Shown in pieces: positions 19,206 to 27,672 of a DNA stretch of 64,000 nucleotides; position 1 is the first letter of the stretch; every line of letters starts with the position of its first letter. Source of the stretch: Streptomyces sp. V1I1. GTDB lineage: Bacteria; Actinomycetota; Actinomycetes; Streptomycetales; Streptomycetaceae. Both the position numbers and the translations under genes were made by a program. The notes below the pieces were generated by a model that did no database searches, had not been told where the DNA came from, and saw only the letters and a program-made list of their open reading frames with translations. The DNA is taken from contig NZ_JAUSZH010000001.1 in the NCBI RefSeq assembly GCF_030817355.1, positions 3,156,501-3,220,500 of the forward strand. The letters are read 5' to 3'.

Positions 19206-19892
19206 ATGGACCATGAGGGAGCGACCGTGCTGGTCGTCGAGGACGAGCCGAGCATCGCCGACGTCCTCGCCATCGCACTGCGCTATCACCGCTTTGAGGT
19301 GATTACGGCCGGAAGCGTACGGCAGGCACAGCGGCTGGCCGGGCAGACGCGCCCCGATGTGGCGCTCCTCGATGTGATGCTTCCGGACGGCGACGGGCGG
19401 GCGCTGGGGCGTGAACTGCGCGCCCTGCACCCCGATATGGCCGTCGTCTTCGTCACCGCGCGCGACGCGCCCGCCGAGATCGTGGGGGCGCTCGGCTTCG
19501 GCGACGACTACATCACCAAGCCGTTCAACGTCGACGAGGTGGTGGCCCGCATCAGGGCCGTACTGCGCCGCACCAGGCCCACGGATGTGCTGCCGGTGCG
19601 CCCGCCGCTGCGGTACGGGGATCTGGAGCTGGACGACGCGACGTACGCGGCGCGGCGCGCGGGCTGCTCGGTGCAGCTCACGCCCACCGAGTACGCGCTG
19701 CTGCGTTTTCTCGTACGCAACGGCGGGCGCATCGTCCCCAAGGAGCAACTGCTGCGCCATGTCTGGCAGTACGAGCACCAGGCCGAGTCGACCGTCGTGG
19801 AGACATACATCAGCTATCTGCGGCGCAAGCTGGACCCCTTGGGACCGCCGCTGATCACCACCCGCAGGGGCGTCGGATACGGACTCGCATGA
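19206..19892 (+). CDS. OmpR/PhoB-type response regulator
   Basis: 228 aa from ATG 19206. The receiver domain (about 8-120) has acidic residues 'VVEDEPS', the phospho-acceptor Asp56 in 'VALLDVMLPDGDG', Thr in 'VFVTARD' and Lys in 'YITKPF'. The winged-helix output domain (about 135-228) has 'LTPTEYALLRFLVRNGGRIV' and 'YISYLRRKLDP'. The stop overlaps the start of the histidine kinase by 4 nt (ATGA). No strong ribosome site precedes ATG 19206; GTG 19164 in frame is possible but would add an odd leader. Confidence 0.92.
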   Translation: MDHEGATVLVVEDEPSIADVLAIALRYHRFEVITAGSVRQAQRLAGQTRPDVALLDVMLPDGDGRALGRELRALHPDMAVVFVTARDAPAEIVGALGFGDDYITKPFNVDEVVARIRAVLRRTRPTDVLPVRPPLRYGDLELDDATYAARRAGCSVQLTPTEYALLRFLVRNGGRIVPKEQLLRHVWQYEHQAESTVVETYISYLRRKLDPLGPPLITTRRGVGYGLA

Positions 19893-21370
19893 GGTGCAAC
19901 CACCGCGGCATCCACTCCCTGCGCGGCCGCCTCACCCTGGTGAACGTGGCTCTGCTGGCCCTCGGCATCGTCGCGGCCACCGCGGTCAGCCTGATGGGCA
20001 TGCGGCACTATCTGCTGGACAACGTCGACTCCGAGCTGCTCGGGTCCCGCAACGCGCTGCAGGGCGCCGGCCTCACCCAGAAGCAGATCGACTCGCTGAG
20101 CGCGATCGGGGCGCTGCGCGACAAGTACGACCCCGAGAGGGCGGCGGCGAGGACCCTGCCCCGGGCGGACACGGTCTTCGTCGCCCTCGACGCGAAGGGG
20201 CAGCCCATCGCCTTCGCTGGAATCGCGCCCACGGAGAGGCAGCACGAGCTCACATCGGCCGTCGGCGACCCGGCCGTGTTCGCCGGGTCCGCCGAGGCAC
20301 ACGACCTGACGCTCGACGGCGACGCGTACCGCGGCGTCGGGGCGCGCCTCGCCGACGGCACGTTCGTGCTCATGGCGACCTCCACCGAGTCCGTGCACGG
20401 GGCCATCAAGAAGGCACTCAAGCTCGATCTCGCGCTGGGCACCGTCCTGTTGACGTTCCTCGCAGTGGGCACCATGCTCGGCACCCGCCATCGGCTGCGG
20501 CCGCTGGAGGACATGGTGGAGACGGCCTCCGCGATCGCCGAGGGCGACCTCACGCGACGGGTGCCGGGCAGCCGCGATCCGGTCACCGAGATCGAGCAGC
20601 TGCGGATCGCCCTCAACTCGATGCTCCACCAGGTCGAGTCGGCGTTCGAGACGCGCGAGCACAGCGCGGCCCAGCTGCGGCAGTTCGTCGCGGACGCCTC
20701 GCACGAGCTGCGTACGCCGCTGTCCGCGATCCGCGGCTATCTGCAGCTGTACGACAAGGGGATGCTGCGCGAGCCCGCCGAGCGGACCAGGGCGCTGGCC
20801 CGGATGACCGCCGAGGCCGACCGGATGGGACGGCTCGTCGAGGAGCTGCTGACCCTGGCCCGGCTGGACCAGCAGGCACAACTGCGGCTGTGTCCGGTCG
20901 ACTTGAGCGCTCTGGTGCGGGACGCGGCGGACGATCTGCGGGCCCAGCAGCCGCAGCGCCCGCTCGACGTACGGGCCGACGGTGCGATGGTCGTGCACGG
21001 CGACGAGTCCGGGCTGCGGCAGGTCGTCGGCAATCTGCTGGCCAATGTACGTGCCCACACCCCGGCCGACGCGCCGGTACGTGTGGAGCTGGCGCGCGAG
21101 GACGGCGCGGGGCACGGCCCCGGAGCGGTGCGGCTGCGGGTCGCGGACGAGGGGCCGGGCATGGCCCGCGAGGACGCGGACCGCATCTTCGACCGCTTCT
21201 TCAGGGCGGCAGGCGGCGGGAGTCAGCCTGCGGGCAGCGGGCTGGGCATGGCGATCGTGCAGGCGGTGGTGGCCTCGCACGGCGGCGCGGTGACGGTCCG
21301 GACGGCGCCGGGCAAGGGACTGGCGGTGACGGTGGCGCTCCCGGCGGCGCTCCCGGCGGCTGTGACCTAG
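19889..21370 (+). CDS. Sensor histidine kinase, partner of preceding regulator
   Basis: 493 aa from ATG 19889, coupled to the response regulator by ATGA. Helix 1 'LVNVALLALGIVAATAVSLM', an extracellular sensor of ~140 residues, helix 2 'ALGTVLLTFLAVGTMLG', then a HAMP domain. The H-box 'FVADASHELRTPLSAI' carries His272. The ATPase core has 'VVGNLLANVRAHTP' (N-box), 'VADEGPGM' (G1), 'FDRFFRA' (F-box) and 'GSGLGMAIVQAVV' (G2). Signal unknown. Confidence 0.93.
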   Translation: MRCNHRGIHSLRGRLTLVNVALLALGIVAATAVSLMGMRHYLLDNVDSELLGSRNALQGAGLTQKQIDSLSAIGALRDKYDPERAAARTLPRADTVFVALDAKGQPIAFAGIAPTERQHELTSAVGDPAVFAGSAEAHDLTLDGDAYRGVGARLADGTFVLMATSTESVHGAIKKALKLDLALGTVLLTFLAVGTMLGTRHRLRPLEDMVETASAIAEGDLTRRVPGSRDPVTEIEQLRIALNSMLHQVESAFETREHSAAQLRQFVADASHELRTPLSAIRGYLQLYDKGMLREPAERTRALARMTAEADRMGRLVEELLTLARLDQQAQLRLCPVDLSALVRDAADDLRAQQPQRPLDVRADGAMVVHGDESGLRQVVGNLLANVRAHTPADAPVRVELAREDGAGHGPGAVRLRVADEGPGMAREDADRIFDRFFRAAGGGSQPAGSGLGMAIVQAVVASHGGAVTVRTAPGKGLAVTVALPAALPAAVT

Positions 21371-21405
21371 GCCCGGACACCACGGTTCGGATCCAGCCGA
21401 GGCGT

Positions 21406-21540
21406 TCAGATCCAGCCGAGCTCCCAGAGCCGCCAGATGCCGGTGCCGTCCGTCAAATACTGCGAGCCGTTGACGTCCTCGCTGCTCAGGACGTAGTCCT
21501 TCTTCTGCCACAGCGGCACCAGCGGCACCAGCGGCACAGC
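21406..21540 (-). pseudogene. C-terminal relic of a family-5 peptide/oligopeptide-binding protein
   Basis: The minus frame ending at 21406 reads 'QKKDYVLSSEDVNGSQYL' then 'TDGTGIWRLWELGW', the closing segment I recognise from Streptomyces peptide ABC-transporter solute-binding proteins. Upstream of it the frame degenerates into CAC-CAG-CGG repeats. There is no start and no remainder of the gene. Confidence 0.55.
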
Positions 21541-21547
21541 CTTCGCG

Positions 21548-21600
21548 ACCTCCCGCTGTACAGCAACGTCTACCAGTCGCTCCTCACCTTCGACCTCGGC
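21548..21600 (+). pseudogene. Possible N-terminal-type relic of a peptide-binding protein, opposite strand
   Basis: The plus strand reads 'LPLYSNVYQSLLTFD', resembling the segment near the N-terminus of family-5 solute-binding proteins. It directly abuts the C-terminal relic on the other strand, which suggests an inverted, deleted remnant. It is short, so the call is tentative. Confidence 0.35.
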
Positions 21601-23306
21601 TATGCCTGGCGGGAAGCGAGCTGTACGACCGTGATGTCGGAGGTGGCCCCCACGCGCACGGGCGGGCCCCACGCGCCCGCTCCCCGAGTCACGTAGAGCT
21701 GGGTGTCGCCGTACCGTTCGAGACCGGCGACGGTGGGGTTGGCGAGGGCGGCGAGGTAGTTGCCGGGCCACAGCTGACCGCCGTGGGTGTGCCCGGAGAG
21801 CTGGAGATCCACCCCCTGCGTGACCGCGTCATGGATGACGACGGGCTGGTGCGCGAGCAGGACTGAGGCGCGGGCCCGGTCCCGGTCGCCGAGCGCCTTG
21901 CCGAAGTCAGGGCCGTCGCCCTCGCTCTCGCCCGCGACGTCGTTGACGCCGGCGAGGTCGAAACCGGCGATCTCGACGCGCTCGTTCCGGAGCGGGCGGA
22001 GCCCGAGCTCGCGGACGTGGTCGACCCACTCCTCGGCGCCGGAGAAGTACTCGTGATTGCCGGTCACGAAGAAGGCGCCGTGCCGCGTCCGCAACTGCGC
22101 GAGCGGCTCGGCGGCGGCCCCGAGGTCGGCGACGCTGCCGTCCACGAGATCGCCGACGACGGCGACGAGGTCGGGCGAGGTGGCGTTGATGGTGTCGACG
22201 ATGCGCTGGGTGTGCGCGCGGCCGAGAATCGGCCCGAGATGAATGTCGCTGACGACGGCGATCCGGAACCCGTGGGCTGCGCGCGGAAGTTTGCCGAGCG
22301 GCACGGTGACACGCTTCACCCGGGGCCCACGGAGGACGCCGTAGGTCCCGTACCCAACGGTCCCGAGAGCAACGGCGGCGGCGCTTCCGCCGACGACGCG
22401 AGCCACGAACAGCCGCCGGGAGAGGGCTGCGCTGGGGCCCGCGATGTCGGCGCCTGGGTCGGGCGCGGCGTCCGAGGCGGCCGCGGCGGCAGGCCCGACC
22501 GGATCCGCGTGCGCGCCGGGGGCGGCAGGCCCGACCGGATCCGCGTGCGCGCCGGGGGCGGCAGGCCCGACCGGATCCGCGTGCGCGTCGGGGGCGGCCG
22601 GGTCGGCCGGGGCCTGGGCGGCCGGGTCGACGGGCTCGGCCCGAACCGGGCCCGGGTCGGCCAAGTGCATGTCCCGCGCGGCGGCGGCCGTGTCGGCCGG
22701 GTGCGTGTCCAGCACCGATGTGCCCGGCGCCGCGGCGAAGCCCGCGGCGGCCGGGTCGGCGAGCCCGGCCGGGGCCGCGTCAGCCAGGTGCGCGGCCGAC
22801 GCCGCGGCGGCGACCGTACCGGGGTCCCCGTGCGCCGCGGTGCGCAACGCACCCACGTGCGCGTCCGGTGCGGGCACGTCCGGTGCCGCGGCGAAGCCTG
22901 CGGCGGGCTCGGGGGCCTGGGGGGCTTGCCCCCCAGTTTCGGGAAGGGGCGGGTTGGGGGAATTCCCTCCCGTCACCCCGGACGCCCGCCGCTCCAGCAC
23001 CCGCGGCAGCAGAGGCCGCACCCCCTCCCCCACCACCAGTCCCAGCGTCAGATACAGCAGCAGCGCCAGCCACAGATACCCCGGCCACGCCAGCACCCGC
23101 TCCAGCCAGAACGGCGCCCCCGCCCGCCCCGACACCAGCGCCCCCACCGTCAGCAGCGGCAGTACCCACGCCGCCGCCGTGCCCACCCGACGGGCCACCC
23201 CGCCGCGCGCCGTCGTGTCGCGGACCAGCCGCCGCCATACGTACCAGTGCACGCCCCCGAGCAGGGCGACAACCACAATCACCACGAGCAGGACAACCAC
23301 CGGCAC
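21600..23306 (-). CDS. Membrane metallophosphoesterase with long repetitive linker
   Basis: 568 aa. Residues 1 to ~110 hold three to four membrane helices ('VVVLLVVIVVVALLGGVHW', 'YLWLALLLYLTLGLVVG'). Residues ~110-300 are an Ala/Pro/Asp linker with DNA repeats (see 22488 and 22917). After one more helix the calcineurin-like phosphoesterase domain (about 350-568) shows all metal motifs: 'AVVSDIHLG', 'VVGDLVDG', 'TGNHEY', 'LLAHQP' and 'LSGHTHGGQLWP'. This is the YkuE/YaeI class; a lipid or nucleotide substrate is possible but unproven. Confidence 0.9.
   Translation of the reverse strand: MPVVVLLVVIVVVALLGGVHWYVWRRLVRDTTARGGVARRVGTAAAWVLPLLTVGALVSGRAGAPFWLERVLAWPGYLWLALLLYLTLGLVVGEGVRPLLPRVLERRASGVTGGNSPNPPLPETGGQAPQAPEPAAGFAAAPDVPAPDAHVGALRTAAHGDPGTVAAAASAAHLADAAPAGLADPAAAGFAAAPGTSVLDTHPADTAAAARDMHLADPGPVRAEPVDPAAQAPADPAAPDAHADPVGPAAPGAHADPVGPAAPGAHADPVGPAAAAASDAAPDPGADIAGPSAALSRRLFVARVVGGSAAAVALGTVGYGTYGVLRGPRVKRVTVPLGKLPRAAHGFRIAVVSDIHLGPILGRAHTQRIVDTINATSPDLVAVVGDLVDGSVADLGAAAEPLAQLRTRHGAFFVTGNHEYFSGAEEWVDHVRELGLRPLRNERVEIAGFDLAGVNDVAGESEGDGPDFGKALGDRDRARASVLLAHQPVVIHDAVTQGVDLQLSGHTHGGQLWPGNYLAALANPTVAGLERYGDTQLYVTRGAGAWGPPVRVGATSDITVVQLASRQA
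22488..22595. repeat. Three 36-bp tandem repeats in phosphoesterase linker
   Basis: GGCAGGCCCGACCGGATCCG begins each copy, at 22488, 22524 and 22560. In the minus frame each copy encodes a 12-residue His-Ala-Asp-Pro-Val-Gly-Pro-Ala-Ala unit. Length variation here would stay in frame. Confidence 0.85.
22917..22980. repeat. Streptomyces interspersed repeat captured inside a coding sequence
   Basis: GGGGCTTGCCCCCCAGTTTC followed by GGGAAGGGGCGGG matches, with one indel or substitution, the intergenic copy at about 39467-39500. Here it lies inside the phosphoesterase linker and is translated on the minus strand as NSPNPPLPETGGQAPQAP. Confidence 0.7.
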
Positions 23307-23317
23307 GGACCGCTCAC

Positions 23318-23626
23318 CTAATCCCTGTTATCCCTGATATCCCTGATATCCCTGTCAGCCTCGGCGCGCGCGTCGCGCCCGTCGCGCCCCTCGCGGCGCA
23401 ATGCCCGCACCCCACGCAACCCGATCACTCCGACGACCGTCCCCAGAAGAAAGGACGTGATGGCGAGCAGCAGATGGACCCAGAAGTAGGCCGTCGGGTC
23501 ACCCGCGTCGTCGAAGGCGAGCCCGCTCCCGTCCTTCCACAGGTTCTTGACGAAAGTGATCCAGATGAACCAGCTCCACACCCCGAAGGCGAGCAGGAAC
23601 CAGGAGACGGGGCGGCTGAGCTTCAT
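23318..23626 (-). CDS. SCO4848-type small membrane protein
   Basis: 102 aa from ATG 23626. Two membrane helices ('WFLLAFGVWSWFIWITFV' and 'WVHLLLAITSFLLGTVVGVI') flank a conserved 'KNLWKDGSGLAF' loop. I recognise the sequence as the actinobacterial SCO4848 membrane protein family; function unknown. The tail RDIRDIRDNRD is encoded by four 9-bp tandem repeats (23321-23356, ATCCCTGAT). It is divergent from the carboxypeptidase gene. Confidence 0.85.
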   Translation of the reverse strand: MKLSRPVSWFLLAFGVWSWFIWITFVKNLWKDGSGLAFDDAGDPTAYFWVHLLLAITSFLLGTVVGVIGLRGVRALRREGRDGRDARAEADRDIRDIRDNRD

Positions 23627-23747
23627 GGACTCAGTATCGCGGCCGTCCTCCGACCGGGGCTTCCGGGGTGGGCTGTCCCGGCGTTACCCCCGGCGGGTCA
23701 CCGGGCTGATAACCATATTTTCTGCAAAGGCATGTACGTTCTCGTCC

Positions 23748-24953
23748 GTGTCTGCTTTGAAGAGGACCGCATTGACGGTCACCGCCGCCGCGTTGCTGCC
23801 TGCCCTCGCCGTCGCTCCCGCATCGGCGGACACCTACGACGACCTGGCAGACGAGAAACGCCCGAACCCCCCGGCCTCCATGTCCACCGTCGGCGGCGCC
23901 CAACTCGGCAAGGCAGGTACCCAGGTCAGCCTCGGCCCCGGCGCGCCCGTCCTGCCCGAGGAGGTGACCGGCCGGTCCTGGATCGTCGCGGACGCGGAGA
24001 GCGGCGAGGTGCTGGCCGCGCACAACGCCCACTGGCGGCTGCCCCCGGCGTCGACGCTCAAGATGTTGTTCGCGGACACCGTGCTCCCCCGGCTGCCCAA
24101 GACCGAGATCCACAAGGTGACCAACGACGAGCTCGCGGACGTCGGCGACGGCAGCAGCCTGGTCGGGGTCAAGGAGAACCAGACCTACTCCGTGCACGAT
24201 CTGTGGCTCGGCGTGTTCCTGCGCTCCGGCAACGACGCCGTACATGTGCTGGCCGCGATGAACGGCGGCGTTTCCAAGACCGTCCAGGACATGCAGGAGC
24301 ACGCCGACGAACTGCAGGCGCTCGACACGCATGTCGTCTCGCCCGACGGTTACGACGCGAACGGCCAGGTCTCCTCCGCGTACGACCTGACCCTCATCGC
24401 CCGCAGCGGCATGCAGAAGAAGGACTTCCGCGAGTACTGCTCGACGGCGAGCGCCAAGTTCCCCGGCGAAAAGGTCGAGGGCAAGCAGCGTGGGACGTTC
24501 GAGATCCAGAACACCAACCGGCTGCTCACCGGCGCCTACGGCATCACCCCGTACAAGGGCATCGCGGGCGTCAAGAACGGCAACACCACGCACGCGGGCG
24601 CGACCTTCACCGGAGTCGCCGAGCGGAACGGCAAAGTGCTGCTCGTCACCGTCATGAACCCGGACCCCGGCGAGAGCCAGGCGGTCTACAAGGAAGCGGG
24701 AAGGCTGCTCGACTGGGGCTTCGCGGCGGCCGGGAAGGTCAAGCCGGTCGGCGAGCTGGTCCCGCCGAAGTCCGCCACCGCGTCCCAGGGCGCGGAGCCG
24801 GCCAACAACGGCGCTCCGGCGAAGACCGCCGCAGACGCGAAGCGGGGCTCCGGCGGCATCGGCATCGCGCTCGCCGTGATCGGCGGGGTGCTGACGCTGC
24901 TGACTGCCGGCGTGTTCCTGGTCAACCGCCGCTGGCCGCTGCGCCGCCGCTAG
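23748..24953 (+). CDS. D-alanyl-D-alanine carboxypeptidase (serine, PBP5-type)
   Basis: 401 aa from GTG 23748. It trims the terminal D-Ala of peptidoglycan pentapeptides outside the membrane. The signal peptide is 'ALKRTALTVTAAALLPALA' with a cut near ASA. Active-site motifs: SxxK Ser102-Lys105 ('PPASTLKML'), SxN Ser160 ('RSGNDAV') and KxG Lys276 ('GVKNGNTTHAG'). A C-terminal helix 'GIALAVIGGVLTLLTAGVF' followed by Arg residues anchors it. No ribosome site is obvious before the GTG, so the message may be leaderless. Its end overlaps the convergent YihY gene by 32 nt. Confidence 0.92.
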   Translation: MSALKRTALTVTAAALLPALAVAPASADTYDDLADEKRPNPPASMSTVGGAQLGKAGTQVSLGPGAPVLPEEVTGRSWIVADAESGEVLAAHNAHWRLPPASTLKMLFADTVLPRLPKTEIHKVTNDELADVGDGSSLVGVKENQTYSVHDLWLGVFLRSGNDAVHVLAAMNGGVSKTVQDMQEHADELQALDTHVVSPDGYDANGQVSSAYDLTLIARSGMQKKDFREYCSTASAKFPGEKVEGKQRGTFEIQNTNRLLTGAYGITPYKGIAGVKNGNTTHAGATFTGVAERNGKVLLVTVMNPDPGESQAVYKEAGRLLDWGFAAAGKVKPVGELVPPKSATASQGAEPANNGAPAKTAADAKRGSGGIGIALAVIGGVLTLLTAGVFLVNRRWPLRRR

Positions 24954-25830
24954 CGGCGCCGGCCGCCGCTTCTTCAGCGTTCTTGCTCGGCGTCGCCGTC
25001 CAGGCGGCGCAGAACAGCATCAGCTTCGCGGTGAAGTTGATCCACAGCAGCAGGGCGATCGGGACGCCGAAGGCTCCGTACATGCTCCTCGCGGCTACGC
25101 CCCTGATGTAGCCGCCGAGCAGCAGCTTGAGCAGTTCGAAGCCGACCGCGCCGATCAACGCCGCCACCACCAGGCGGCGGCGCTGCGGTTGCACGCCCGG
25201 CAACAGCGTCAGGACGTAGAGCAGCAGCAGGAAGTCGGCCAGTACGGCGATCGCGATCGCCGCGATCTGAAGCAGTACGCCCTCGGCTCCGCCTTCGTCG
25301 ATGCCGAGCCGGTCGGCGCTCCAGCCGACGGCGGTGGAGCCGAGGGCGGACGCGGCGAGCGAGACGAGCACGGTCACGCCGAGCCCGAGCAGTACGAGCC
25401 CGTCCTTGAGCTTGCGCAGGACCGGGTTGCCCTCGCCCTCGTCGTCCAGCTCCCAGACGGCGCGCAGACACTCCCTTATCGAGCCGACCCAGCCGACGCC
25501 GGTGATGAGCAGCAGCGCGCCCGCGACGAGCCCGACCGTACCCGCGTTGGCGACCAGGGAGTTGATGTCGAGCTGGTCGGAGATGCCAGGCACCTGCTCG
25601 GAAATCTTGTCCTCGAGCTTCTTCAGCTGCTCCTTGTCGAGCAGCGCGGCGCCGATCGCCGCGGCCACGGTGATCAGCGGGAAGAGTGCGAGAAAGCTGA
25701 TGAAGGTGATCGCGGCGGCGAGCCGCGACCAGTGCACCCGGTCGAGCGTCTCGTAGGAACGCCAGGCGTGGGTCCGCATCAGCCGGGCGATGAGCGGGCC
25801 GATGACGGGGAGCTTGGTCAGCCATTCCAT
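24922..25830 (-). CDS. YihY/BrkB-family inner membrane protein
   Basis: 302 aa from ATG 25830, with GGAGGG 12 nt upstream. It has six membrane helices; 'RLAAAITFISFLALFPLITV' and 'SMYGAFGVPIALLLWINF' are family signatures (the second holds the YG-x-G-x5-LLW motif). An Ala/Gly tail ends the protein. Members were once called ribonuclease BN; their role is uncertain. The 3' end overlaps the carboxypeptidase gene tail-to-tail. Confidence 0.9.
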   Translation of the reverse strand: MEWLTKLPVIGPLIARLMRTHAWRSYETLDRVHWSRLAAAITFISFLALFPLITVAAAIGAALLDKEQLKKLEDKISEQVPGISDQLDINSLVANAGTVGLVAGALLLITGVGWVGSIRECLRAVWELDDEGEGNPVLRKLKDGLVLLGLGVTVLVSLAASALGSTAVGWSADRLGIDEGGAEGVLLQIAAIAIAVLADFLLLLYVLTLLPGVQPQRRRLVVAALIGAVGFELLKLLLGGYIRGVAARSMYGAFGVPIALLLWINFTAKLMLFCAAWTATPSKNAEEAAAGAASGGAAASGG

Positions 25831-25921
25831 GTCGTACGCGTACCCTCCGCACCGAATACCAGCGTTCGGGTGCCCCAGAATCGCAGGCAGGCCTTGGCGG
25901 TCAGCGGGTCCCGGCCGAGCT

Positions 25922-25984
25922 CGGACCACGGGACGTGCCGCTCGGGCCACGGGACGTGCCGCGCGGACCACGCCACGTGCCGCG
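25922..25984. repeat. Three 21-bp tandem repeats in intergenic DNA
   Basis: Units near CGGACCACGGGACGTGCCGC repeat at 25922, 25943 and 25964 with one to three changes each. They fill the 187-bp gap between the YihY start and the end of the prenyltransferase gene, where I see no gene. Confidence 0.8.
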
Positions 25985-26017
25985 CGGGCCGGACGCGGCC
26001 CGTCGGCCACAGTCCGC

Positions 26018-26977
26018 TCACAGGTCGGCGACCGCCAGTCCGTACATCGCCGCCCACATCAGGCCGATGACGGCGAGCGCCCGGTCGCGCAGCACCACGT
26101 CCTCGGGTGCGCCGGCCGTGCCCCGGTCCGCGAAGACCGCGTACCGCAGCACCGCCAGGATGAACGCGATCACCGACAGCTGCCGCCAGGGGAGCAGCGC
26201 CTGGGCGGCCACGCCCCCGCTCTCCAGGGCCCACAGACAGTAGGCAAGCACGGCCACGCCGGCCGCGAGCTGCCAGACGAAGCGCAGATACCCGGTCGTG
26301 TACTCGCCCAGCAGCGCCCGGGTCTCGCCCTTGCGGTCCTCCATCTGCACGGCTTCGGAGTAGCGCTTTGCCGCCACCATGAACAGCGCGCCGAAGCCGG
26401 TGGTGATCAGGAACCAGCGCGACAGCGGGATGCCGAGCGCGACCCCGCCGATCATCGCGCGCATCAGGAACCCGGCGGTGACGACGACGAGATCGACGAC
26501 GAGGACGTGTTTGAGCCAGACGCAGTAGGCGAGTTGCATCGACAGATACGCGGTGAGCAGTGCGCCGGTCATGGGATTGCACAGGGCCGCCGCCCCGGCG
26601 ACCGCGGCGACGCCGAGCACCGCTCCCAGGGTGTGCGCGACGGTCACGGGCACCTCGCCGGCGGCGACGGGCCGGTGGCACTTGACGGGGTGGGCCCGGT
26701 CGGCATCCGCGTCGAGGGCGTCGTTGATCAGGTAGACGGCCGAGGCGGCCGCCGTGAAGAGGGCGAAGACGATCGACAGTTGGACGGCGGCGTGCCGGGA
26801 GCCCAGGTCTCCGGCGGCGGCGGGCGCGGCCACGACCAGGACGTTCTTGATCCACTGGCGTGGCCGGGCGGTCCTGAGCAGCCCGACGGGCAGGGTCACG
26901 GCCCGGGGCTGTGCGGGCCGTCCTGACCGGCCGGGGCGTTCCGGCCGCTCGATCAGCGCGGAGCCGCGCTCAGCCAT
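26018..26977 (-). CDS. Decaprenyl-phosphate phosphoribosyltransferase (UbiA family)
   Basis: 319 aa, ~9 membrane helices. By family it transfers 5-phosphoribose from PRPP to polyprenyl phosphate, the first step to decaprenylphosphoryl-arabinose (mycobacterial Rv3806c type). 'LLRTARPRQWIKNVLVVAAP' and the Asp-rich motif 'VYLINDALDADADRAHP' are the signatures, with 'AAKRYSEAVQMEDRKGETRA' as the Rv3806c-type second motif. Its start overlaps the end of the PAP2 gene by 8 nt, so the two form an operon, divergent from DprE1/DprE2-like genes. Confidence 0.9.
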   Translation of the reverse strand: MAERGSALIERPERPGRSGRPAQPRAVTLPVGLLRTARPRQWIKNVLVVAAPAAAGDLGSRHAAVQLSIVFALFTAAASAVYLINDALDADADRAHPVKCHRPVAAGEVPVTVAHTLGAVLGVAAVAGAAALCNPMTGALLTAYLSMQLAYCVWLKHVLVVDLVVVTAGFLMRAMIGGVALGIPLSRWFLITTGFGALFMVAAKRYSEAVQMEDRKGETRALLGEYTTGYLRFVWQLAAGVAVLAYCLWALESGGVAAQALLPWRQLSVIAFILAVLRYAVFADRGTAGAPEDVVLRDRALAVIGLMWAAMYGLAVADL

Positions 26978-27527
26978 TCCGCCCGCCTCCCGCTGCGGGC
27001 GGAGCCAGCGGGCGCGTCATCCAGGCCGCGCCCATGCCCGCGGTCAGACCGCCGAGTACGGCACCGGCCGCGATGTCCGTCGGGTAGTGGACGCCGACGA
27101 CGAGACGGGACACGCACATCGCGGCCGCCAGCGGCGGTGCCAGCCGGCGGCCGGCCGGGCGCAGCGCGCCGAAGGCCACGGCGGCCGCGGCCGCCGAGGT
27201 GGCGTGTGAGCTGGGGAAGGAGTGACGGCTCGCGACGCGGACGAGCGGCTCGCGGTGCGGGAGTCGGGGGCGGGGGCGGCGTACTGCCCGCTTGACGCCC
27301 ATGCTCGCCAGATGCGCGGCGCCCACGAGTGCAATGGCGCGCAGCCAGGCTCCGCGCCGCTCACGGTCGATCGCCGCGCCGACGAGCCCCCCGGCGAGCC
27401 AGAGCGCGCCGTGCTCGCCGCTGAGGGAGAGCGCGCGGGCGGCTGCGGCGATCCGCGGCTGACTGCCGCAGTCACGCATCGCCGCCAACAACCGCCGGTC
27501 GGCGGCCGCACAGTCGACGTATCTCAT
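26970..27527 (-). CDS. PAP2-family phosphatase (Rv3807c-like)
   Basis: 185 aa from ATG 27527, with AGGGG upstream. The three phosphatase motifs are present: 'KRAVRRPRP', 'SFPSSHATS' and 'SRLVVGVHYPTD'. It has several membrane helices. In mycobacteria the homologous gene sits beside the phosphoribosyltransferase and is the candidate that removes the 5-phosphate from decaprenylphosphoryl-phosphoribose; the same pairing here supports that role. Confidence 0.88.
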   Translation of the reverse strand: MRYVDCAAADRRLLAAMRDCGSQPRIAAAARALSLSGEHGALWLAGGLVGAAIDRERRGAWLRAIALVGAAHLASMGVKRAVRRPRPRLPHREPLVRVASRHSFPSSHATSAAAAAVAFGALRPAGRRLAPPLAAAMCVSRLVVGVHYPTDIAAGAVLGGLTAGMGAAWMTRPLAPPAAGGGRNG

Positions 27528-27605
27528 CTGCCACCCCTCTCATGAGCCAGGGGCGACTCTCGTCGGCGACCGGCCGACTTTCACGTCATTCTTTGATGAC
27601 ACTCG

Positions 27606-27611
27606 TATAAT
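27606..27611 (+). promoter_or_regulatory. Consensus -10 box upstream of DprE1-like gene
   Basis: TATAAT is a perfect -10, rare in this GC-rich DNA. It is 67 bp before the ATG. CACGTC, 18 nt upstream, is only a poor -35. Confidence 0.55.
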
Positions 27612-27672
27612 CACCCATTTCGGCGAGTCACCTGAGGTACCGCAAAAAGAGGGCATAGGTGGCTATACGGTC

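Noticed and set aside
23321..23356. I-SceI-like homing site in TATCCCTG repeats
   Set aside because: Superficial similarity only; it is a 9-bp repeat inside the SCO4848-type gene.
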